Part shown: piece after piece, positions 56,212 to 64,000 of the stretch
Layout of the letters: each line of letters opens with the position of its first letter
How positions within the stretch are numbered: the stretch's first letter is position 1
Assembly (NCBI GenBank): GCA_950295325.1
Contig: OX485809.1
Span: forward strand, 24,490,001 to 24,554,000
From: Polytrichum commune
Lineage: Eukaryota > Streptophyta > Polytrichopsida > Polytrichales > Polytrichaceae
Direction: 5' to 3'
Length of the DNA: 64,000 bases
Program-made: the position numbers and the translations under genes
The notes under the pieces: generated by a model
Seen by the model: only the letters and a program-made list of their open reading frames with translations
The model's database searches: none
What the model was told of the DNA's origin: nothing

Positions 56212-56479
56212 TAAGAGACTTTATTTGCAGCCTATTCATTCATGACCCATTTAGCTCCAGCCCCATCTAATTTTACACAAAGCGTCTTTGGTGTCCCTAA
56301 TCCCAAATGTCCAATTCACCTAATTTTATTTATTTTTGCTTTTAGGTGTAGTTACTATGCATCCACCATAACAAACAAGTATGTATCCCTAGTAGCATAC
56401 TTGAAACGCCCTACATATGTTTGATCTAAATCAAAGACTTGTCCTGCAACACTTGAAAATTGGAGTGACACTTAGAGTA

Positions 56480-56818
56480 AGGTAGATGTGCCTAAATCAA
56501 ACATAACAATAATCTTGACACCTATATTTGAGTGGTATGTAGTTGGGTTTGAATCTAAGAATGAACACCAAAAAGACATTTTAAGCTCAATAATCAACAT
56601 GATTTGGGGGACCTACATGACCACTCGATGAGCATGAGAATATTCATTTTTTATTTATAACAAATAAGATACTCATGTGAGCTCCAAAAATTATGAGGCC
56701 AATGGCTACAGCAAGATTCGGATTTTTGCTCTCTTTGCTTGTATGTGGCATATTCATGTGAGAAGTGCGTACAAAAAGAAAAAGCATTCGAATAACACAT
56801 GCGTACCTTGTGAACTTG
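56480..56818 (+). mobile_element. MITE family D, copy
   Basis: It begins AGGTAGATGTGCCTAAATC after TA and ends near ACACATGCGTACCT. The core GACACCTATATTTGAGTGG and AAGACATTTTAAGCTC follow the family order. Confidence 0.65.
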
Positions 56819-57097
56819 TTGGGAAGGAAACTCACAAGAGAAATACAAAAAGCGTAGAGCACTTCATGCAATGGCCATAACTTTTGTTCATCGTCATAAC
56901 CTATCCACGCTTGGGGTGCATGGCATCTATCTAAACTCATCCATTGTGGAGGAAGGTACTTGAACTTAGTAAAAAAAAAAACCCCCCCATGTAAGTTTAA
57001 AAGGCCAAATTGTTCCAATTGAACCCCACATTGTAGACTAATTCAGAGTCCATAATGTCCTAACATTCTTCATTAATGTGTGAGTGTTTCATTATTG

Positions 57098-57829
57098 CAG
57101 ACCTTGGATAGTTAACTAAGTGGGCGGCTATTTAGCTAGCTAAAAGCTCCAACTAGCTAAAGCTATGTAGGAATTCAATGCCCCAAAATAATAACTTGCT
57201 AAAACTAAGTGCCATATTCCAGGTGAGGAAAGTTAGCTAGCTAGAATTTGAATGTGGTCTCGGTGGAATGAATGATGTCATTGCACCCAAATGGTCATCT
57301 CTCAAACCCAAACTCGTTGAAGCAACAATGTTTTTAAAACTAAACATTGAGGCTAATTCCTAATAATTTTGCAGATGTTGCAGAATCTCCCTAATTCCAT
57401 CTCGTCTTGAATTGCCATATGGCATTGACGATTCCAATGATAATGAAAATGAAGATGAAGATGATGATGATGATCTATCACTAGTGCCAGTTGAAAGTGA
57501 GGAAGCCTACTATACGTGTTGATTTTAAGCCTTTCCATTTCCTTGTGCAACAACATGAAAATACACAGCCAACCGAGAGCAATACAACCAAATACATATT
57601 GTTTGGTTTCGTTTGAACATATTTCTCTCTGGTTTCGAATGAATATGCATGTCACACAACTTTTTGGTTAGTCGAAGCTAAGTGAAAATGAGAGTTTCAA
57701 AAAAGTTAACTAGCTAAAGCTAAGTAAGAATCTTAAGTTCAGTGAACCTAGCTAGCTAAAGCTAAGTAACAAATAGGAGCCCACAAAATTTAACTAGGTG
57801 ATGCTAGTTGGTCAGCTGTCCAAGGTTTG
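57098..57829 (+). mobile_element. hAT-like element, 732 bp, 8-bp target duplication
   Basis: The inverted ends CAGACCTTGGATAG and the inverse of CAAACCTTGGACAG are flanked by the exact 8-bp direct repeat CATTATTG (57090-57097, 57830-57837). AGCTAGCTAAAGCTAAGT-type motifs are repeated beneath both ends. An 8-bp duplication with a CA-start terminus fits hAT. A + strand frame at about 57376-57522 reads LELPYGIDDSNDNENEDED and then more acidic residues up to a TGA, perhaps the tail of a captured or original protein. No transposase core is seen. Confidence 0.85.
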
Positions 57830-57837
57830 CATTATTG

Positions 57838-58284
57838 TAAGTATTAACATCAAGCTATATAGTGTCAAACTGTGAGATGAGCCAGTCACCAACTTGGTCA
57901 AGAGTGTATGTCAACACTATGTATTGTTCAAAGGATGTTGGCCTAGGTTAGTTGGTTAATCTTGGTGCTCGCCATTTGAGATTATGATTGGGGCAATGAG
58001 TTGCACTATACTTGCATGATTCTTGAATATAAGAGGTTAGGTGTCGGTCCCATCAAACCCAACTCCCCAATTGAAGAATGTTATGGCTATTTCCAAAATT
58101 AAAGTATCATCATTAATCTTTCTAGGCTATAGAAATAGTTTACTATGTTTTCACCCTCCAAATAGATGAGTTCATGTAGACACCACAAGTCCCTAGCCAT
58201 ACTTGGTGGCACCTCCACATTGCAACAAATGGCAAAGGCTCATTGTACAACAGATGGAAAGAGTGAAACATTCCAATAGGTGTG
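57838..58284. other. Intergenic, nothing recognised
   Basis: No gene or shared repeat. Confidence 0.4.
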
Positions 58285-58756
58285 AGATATGTTGGTATTA
58301 TTCGATTACTATCCTTAATCGGACCCGTATAATAGATCGGTATGTTGTGCAATGAGGATCAAAAAAACAAACACCATAAAGACACATGTTTAAAAGAGAT
58401 TGGACCATGTCTATATATTTATTAACTACTGCACACTCAATGAAATCAATGTAATCGATTTCAATGTCCATGAAGCTGAAAAGGCTGCTAGGATTCAAAG
58501 TACATCATGATGGTTTCAAACCAACTAATTTAGTAGTAAACACAATTCAAGAGAATTTGTGTTTTCAATAAAGAAATCAAACAAACATGCATTACTAATA
58601 ACCTTTTTAAATTAGGAGAGGGGTCGATTTTCAATATGATTTATGTTGATGCTTATCGTAGATTTGGTAATGGAACACAAGTTTTGTCTATGTAAATCTA
58701 ATTTGTAGAAGTTAGAGATAGACCATGGAATCGAACCAAAGAACACCCACATATCG
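58285..58756 (+). mobile_element. MITE family C copy
   Basis: It opens AGATATGTTGGTATTATTCG and closes near ACACCCACATATCG. The body shows AAACACCATAAAGACACA, GAGATTGGACCATGTC and GAACACAAGTTTTG-type sequence. A segment near 58440-58540 breaks the match. Confidence 0.65.
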
Positions 58757-59485
58757 TAGCTCTCTAGCAACTTGGGCATAAAATAATTAATTTTAAGGTG
58801 CCTAAAATCTTCAAGAAATTCATTTCGTTGAGTGTTAAAAAAAACATTCAAAGAGTGCCTAAAATCACAATAATGCAAGTGACATTCACTGGAATCCAAC
58901 AAAGTAGCATAAAAATACAAATCAACAGTATCTTCACGTGGCACCAATCTCACTCATGGTTTAAAACCAAAACAAGCATGAATCTGCTCCACGAGTCATG
59001 CTGACACACTATCGTAAAAACCGGGAGTGAGACAAGCAAACATGAATGAATGTCTGACTTGTTTTAAATTACATTCTGAATATACCCAATTTTAGAATAT
59101 TGTTTTTTGGGCTGCTTGACTTACTTTCGCACTTTAATTAATTATTAGGCAAAAAGATGCCCAAGCTGCTAGAGAACTATGAGACCACATTTTAAATGAG
59201 CAGATATTCTCCCACGAGGCTCACTCTTTGAAAGCGGCCAAATAATAATAACAAACGTTATGTGGTTCCATGTATTCACAACATGTTGCATCTAGCCTCC
59301 TTTCCTTCCTTAAATGACAATGTCGGCCATGTGTACCCTTGTGCATCATGCTCTTCAAGTTTCTAAGGACACTCCCATGAAAGCTTCTAGCTAATGTGAC
59401 AATACTACCCCATGACATTTTTGGAAAGCTCACCCATGACTATGTAGTCGAGTCATAGCCAAAAGGTACATCTCTACACTCAAAT
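58757..59485. other. Intergenic, nothing recognised
   Basis: No gene or shared repeat. Confidence 0.4.
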
Positions 59486-59862
59486 CACTACACATATTAT
59501 TGTATTTAGTGCCACTAATTGTATTTGTCTTCCTCAACACTAATTGTAAACCGCCCGTGTAGTGTCACCAACACTAAGACTAAACCCAACATTATGTTTC
59601 ATTCCTTGTAAAACATTTTGGGGGTTATAAGTCTACAATGTTGCAAACAATGTCACGTAGTAAGTGGATTTTCAACCAACTTTCAATCAGCCATGTTATG
59701 GATACAAAATACACCGAACTTTTGTTTTCATAATTATCAATTTCATGAATTTAAAGTGAGTTGGGATGATAGTATTTGTAAACTTATTCAGAAGAAGCAT
59801 GATTATAAAAAACATCGCAATGACATTAAATATCATTTGATATTAAATATAATATTTAGTGC
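59486..59862 (+). mobile_element. MITE family B, copy 3
   Basis: It starts CACTACACATATTATTGTAT and ends AAATATAATATTTAGTG. Interior blocks shared with 11849-12225: CAACACTAATTGTAAACCGC, TTTCATTCCTTGTAAAACA and TACAATGTTGCAA. Confidence 0.78.
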
Positions 59863-61088
59863 ACCAACATATGAATCTTAGACAATCGTCTTATAGATTC
59901 GATGACGGGTATATGTGAAACTATCATCATGATAAATTTGAAAAAAAATTCCAATGAGGGAGGACAATTTGTCAATGACGTAGGTCAATTGCCCAAAACT
60001 CATATGCTTGTAGTAAGTGTTGAGGCTCTTCATCAATGGACAGACACATGCTAATTTAGATTGGACAAAAAGATATTACAATCTTACATATTTGTTTTGA
60101 TTTTGATTTTTTTTTGGTTGGTTGTATAAGTATGAAATCTAGTTATATATGATTGATCCACAGCTACAACCAATGAAATCAATACAAAGACAATTGAGTT
60201 CATAGACAAATTATGGTTATATGTTTTGGACATATTTTCCTTTCACAAGGACAATAATGCGCATGAACAATTAATATGTTTAGATGAAAAATTGACAACT
60301 CTAGTCAATTACTACTAGCAATTAACCTCACAAAAAACCCAAAAAATCCCCTAGAAAAACCCAATTTTTCGGAGTATTACACATAATCATCCAAAAGTTT
60401 TTGGATTTTATTTTTATGATTTTAAAAATAAGTCAACTATAAATATCAGTTGATCAACTAGTCGATTGCTTTAGGTTGACTGATCCTGGTTGATTTTAGT
60501 AATCAAGATCAGCTAGTCACTTGCTCATGGTCGAGTGCAACAATCTATCTAGAGCAGTTGTTTAGCTAGTCGACTTATTATTGGGTAAAGTGTCAGACCT
60601 GCCCCCCCCCCCCACTGACGTGACATTTTTGAGTCTGACAGCATGTCGTTGTCACATGACGTGATGCAATGTGACAAATGTTGATGTGAAATTCTTGGTC
60701 ACTATCAACGAATGGCATGGACACATCACTACCATAGTTTATAAGTGTTGTATCTATTGCACTATTGGTGCTAGGGAAACTAACCTCCATTGTTTTTCCA
60801 ACTGCCCAAGCACCATACGAGTCTAGAGGTGGGCTACAAATTTCATGCATAGACTCAAAGGCCTCTCCAACAACAACTCGGGACCCTAGTATGCCTTCTC
60901 TCAGACATTTGTTTGTTTCATGAGAAGCTGCCTAGGAGAAAAAGGAAATTTTAAAGCTTTTGATTTTTTTTGATTTTTTGATTTTATTTGGAGTTTGGCT
61001 ATGTGGATTGTTTGGAAAGATAGAAATGAACTTGCTTTCAGTGTGATCAACATATTTTTCAAATTTCTGGTAGCAATTTGGTTGATCA
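59863..61088. other. Intergenic, nothing recognised
   Basis: It includes a C-run of 14 (about 60602) next to ACTGACGTGAC, perhaps a solitary family E end, but no partner end was found. The TCAACTAGTCGA-type repeats near 60450-60570 are short. Confidence 0.35.
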
Positions 61089-61744
61089 AGGTAGATGAGG
61101 CTAATGTGGACACCTCTATTTCTGTGGAATCATGTAGCCGATGGTTTCAAGCCTTGGAAGGTTGAGCAGTTTGGCAATTGCGAATGAAGACCCAAGAAAT
61201 TGAAACCATCAAAATTGGAGTTGAGGAAGAGGTTGATCTAGGCTCCAGAATGAAAGATTCTATGCTTCTCAATTTGGTGTTATAGGAGGGAACTCTTTTA
61301 CCGTTCAATGTTGTGTAAGTGGACGGCATCATCAGTAGTTTCTACATGGGCCATTTGTCAATGAAAACCAAGTTTCATGCCAATCTGGGTTGTATCATGT
61401 CTCCAAAATGGTCACATGTAAGATAAAATGTTGCCGGATTGGCTTTTTCATTATAGAATATCCATAATACAAGTTGGTTGGCACCTCACAACCACATGCT
61501 GCCTCCTAATTTGCCCACCTCGGCCACAAAAATCAAGCATGTCATTACTCAGTGGATAGCACCCCTCATTATGGTGGGCGTAATATGAGACTTATGCGAG
61601 GGTGACTAACCCTATCATCAAGGCAGGGGCTAAATCACCATGTACATATTACTCACCTAGCGAATTAAAATGACTATACCCCCGATGAGGAGCCTGAAAT
61701 AGGTGTCCGATTAAGGAAGCTAATTGAATTAGCCTCATCTACCT
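61089..61744 (+). mobile_element. MITE family G, copy 2
   Basis: A 656-bp element, ends AGGTAGATGAGGCTAATGTG and the inverse of AGGTAGATGAGGCTAATTCA. CA lies outside both ends, where copy 1 has TA. Collinear with 47147-47804 throughout. Confidence 0.85.
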
Positions 61745-63150
61745 CATCGCCACATCCAACGGGAGAAGTTGTAGAAAGGTTTCCAAACCTACATACTTTT
61801 ATCACTTTGATGTCACACGGGGTGGTACAAAGATTCTTGTGACACATACTATCTTAGCAACTCTTGGAAGTAGTAAAGTTGGCATGGGCGTTGCATGTAA
61901 TTGTTGCCACCTTTTGGGTGTTCCTTGCAATGAATATACTTTCATTTGTGCCAACCAAAAATTAAACTATTTTTAGAAAATATAGGACTTCACCCTTTGA
62001 TGGTTCAATACTTTTGATTACCGTAGGTTGGACGGAAAATCATCCAAAATAATAAAGTCTATTTTTTTGGGGGAAGTTATTGGGTCAGATGGTCTAAATG
62101 GGAAAAAAAAATCAAAATGTCAAAATTTTAAGAAATTCTCCAATCTTCCCAAGGTGATCTCTCTTAATTTGGGCATTCAAAACCTCAATATCCCTTGCAA
62201 CACTCAATAATGTCTCATCATTGTCAATGGGACGGACCATGCGATTGATTTGCCTTTGGTTCTTAGCCATGCTTGCAAATTCTCAAACAACCTCTACCAA
62301 ATACGAGCACAAAACAACACAAAATATTGTCCGCAACCCTAATTAGCACACTAAGACGGCTTAACCTAAACCCTCGAGGATAACATCGTGTGCTTAACCG
62401 GCATAAATGAATGAAACTTAGGTTATAGCACATAGATTAGTATGTAGGATATGCTATTTGAGTAAATGAATAAACATACATATACATATTTGCCTAATTT
62501 TTTGTAAATATTTTTACATACAACCTAAGTTACTCAGAGTTAACACGAAATTGCTTAATTATTGGGGAAGTTTTGCTCTCATCCTATGGTATAATGGTTG
62601 AAAAGGCAAACACCTTTAGAAGCAATTTTCTCTTGAAATTTATAACCACTTTGGTAGTTATCATAAAGTTGTAGGGATGAGAAGTAGGCACCCACCACTC
62701 CACTTGAAAAGTTATCTTGAACATGTGTTCTATCTATAACCATCAACATTGCAAATGAAGAAAAGCTTCACTGGACTTTATGCTTGTCCTCAAGAACCCT
62801 CACTCTATAGTAATAAAAATAACATTTGTAAATTGAACCCGGTTGCAATATGCACGTGGTTGAGATTCCACCAATCAAAGTGGGGTCAAGTCTTGGCACT
62901 AAGAAACTTATTCTTTTTACTCCAACCGATTTGGCATCCAAGATTTGGATTGCAACGCTAGCCATTGCTCCACTTGAGATACCGTGTGGGCTCCTAGACC
63001 GGATCTTTGTTAGAGTGCCAATTTGTTAGTATATTAAAAGGCGGATAGTCCCACTCTCACGATACCATGTCAACAACCACCCTTTTAATGTGACTATGCA
63101 TAGTATGTTGTGTTTGGTTCACTTTTCCAATGCAAGTGCTCATTTGTGCC
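61745..63150. other. Intergenic, nothing certain
   Basis: No supported gene. At 62580-63050 there is a stretch with weak tRNA-like boxes that might be a SINE, too diverged to call. Confidence 0.35.
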
Positions 63151-63437
63151 TTCGGGGGGTTCACTCCCTCTTATATTTTGCATACACGTGCATTCGGGAC
63201 GTATTTATTGGGGGGGCTATTTACCTTGCAGAAAAGATTATAAGGTATGGTATTTTTCAAAATAAAGGTGTGATGGGATTTTACATGTGATGGTATTTTA
63301 CATGTAATCCTTTTTCACTATTTAAAAACCCCCTATATTATATGTAAGTTTTTTACAAAATTTATCTACAATGAATATATTAGACCCTATTTTTTATCGC
63401 ACGTTGTTCTACGATTTTCGCCAGTGAACCCCCCGAG
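63151..63437. mobile_element. Family E element 3, 287 bp, 8-bp target duplication
   Basis: The ends TTCGGGGGGTTCACT and the inverse of CTCGGGGGGTTCACT are flanked by TTTGTGCC on both sides (63143-63150, 63438-63445). The interior (GGGGGGGCTATTTACCTTGC, AAGGTATGGTATTTTTCAAA, TTTTACATGTGATGGTATTT, ACCCTATTTT) matches both ends of element 1, showing what that element looked like before its inner insertion. Confidence 0.87.
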
Positions 63438-64000
63438 TTTGTGCCCAAAAAAACTCTGAACCAAACTTGGACGCGGAAGTCATTTTGGAGTTGCTTCCCT
63501 TAGCAATCACTTGCTAAATTTATTGACACACCAACATGACAAGGAACCACGTGTGTTGATTTGGTTTGTTGTCATGTAAGATAAATTTAAGTCAACAACA
63601 CTTAAGATGTTTTTCGCATGGGTCTTAATATCTTACAAAGCAAAGGGTGACCTCTCATGGGCATATAAAACCTAGTTTCGCTACTCACATGATCTCTCCT
63701 AGTGTCACACACCACGTGCATATTGAATCCATTGGTTGGGTTTGGGCCACTACTCCCCATGGGCGGTCTAGCTAGTGAGCCTCACTTGAGTATTTGAGAC
63801 GTCAAGACTCACACCGGTGGATTCAAGAGACCCCAACACGACCCTATAATTACAAGTTGTGTGGCATGCTCGGAGTGAAAAATACTTTTGTGTGAGAAGT
63901 GACAATGCTCCTTTCAATTCCGTGCGACTAGAATGCATTGAAAGGCATAAAGGTCAAACAACCAAAAGTGCACTTCAATGGTTGTTACGATTCATTTATG
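63438..64000. other. Intergenic, nothing recognised
   Basis: GCATATAAAACC near 63660 resembles a TATA box, but no gene or long terminal repeat could be tied to it inside the window. Confidence 0.35.

Noticed and set aside
56985-56992. A-run followed by a C-run as a transposon end
   Set aside because: No inverted partner or target duplication found nearby.
57353-57655. 100-codon frame with a run of histidines, - strand
   Set aside because: The His run is the antisense of the GATGAT/GAAGAT tract; the acidic + strand frame is the more plausible coding relic.
62585-63000. tRNA-like or SINE-like segment (TATGGTATAATGGTTGAAAAGG with a later GTTGAGATTCC)
   Set aside because: The A-box and B-box resemblance is weak, no cloverleaf folds by eye and no second copy exists in the window.
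63640-64000. Possible long terminal repeat with a TATA box
   Set aside because: No second copy, primer-binding site or polyprotein in the window; a bare GCATATAAAACC is not enough.

Overview
This is nuclear DNA of a land plant. The evidence is a polyphenol oxidase with the plant-type DWL and KFDV C-terminal domains, genes split by GT-AG introns, a plastid-targeted-looking membrane protein, and an AT-rich background packed with small inverted-repeat transposons. A non-seed plant such as a bryophyte is my guess, based on an intron-containing family-26 mannanase and a secreted-type polyphenol oxidase. The sequence does not prove the clade.

Only four convincing protein-coding genes are visible in 64 kb. 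(1) A secreted GH26 beta-mannanase on the + strand (3958-5200, two exons), followed 250 bp later by a second, diverged copy of its last 16 codons. (2) A zeta-crystallin-type NADPH:quinone oxidoreductase on the - strand (about 11698 to 6697, six exons). Its introns hold a mobile element, a fragment of another and a three-copy tandem repeat. (3) A seven-exon gene on the + strand (21546-25350) for a conserved 533-residue protein, probably plastid and membrane-anchored, that I do not recognise. (4) A two-exon polyphenol oxidase on the - strand (35719 to 32673) with all copper ligands, tandem repeats in its intron and a four-copy repeat directly upstream. They look like independent genes, not a cluster or pathway.

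Most of the remaining sequence that can be classified is mobile DNA. A Tc1-type (DD34E) transposase pseudogene lies next to a decayed pogo/Tigger transposase at 15.7-17.6 kb. A deleted pogo element with intact ends and TA target duplications is at 54.8-55.4 kb, and a possible third pogo tail is near 2.1 kb. Non-autonomous families fall into groups by their ends. Elements starting GGGCC have TTA/TAA duplications (PIF/Harbinger-like: end at 59, 31061-31607, 48960-49461, 55712-56211 and fragments). Elements starting AGGTA/AGGTG are mostly flanked by TA (families C, D, G). Elements with CGGGG...CCCCG ends have 8-bp duplications (12924-13745, 41742-42079, 63151-63437). One hAT-like element has the 8-bp duplication CATTATTG (57098-57829). 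Elements starting CACTAC (families A and B), foldback hairpins and several tandem arrays make up the rest.

The most interesting points are the fungal/animal-looking DD34E transposase in a plant context, the several MITE groups with recoverable target duplications (one nested in a tandem repeat), the mostly synonymous divergence between the two copies of the GH26 C-terminal tail, and the tandem repeats in and around the PPO and quinone reductase genes. No RNA genes, CRISPR arrays or prokaryotic features were found. Family labels (A-K, F1-F3) are mine.
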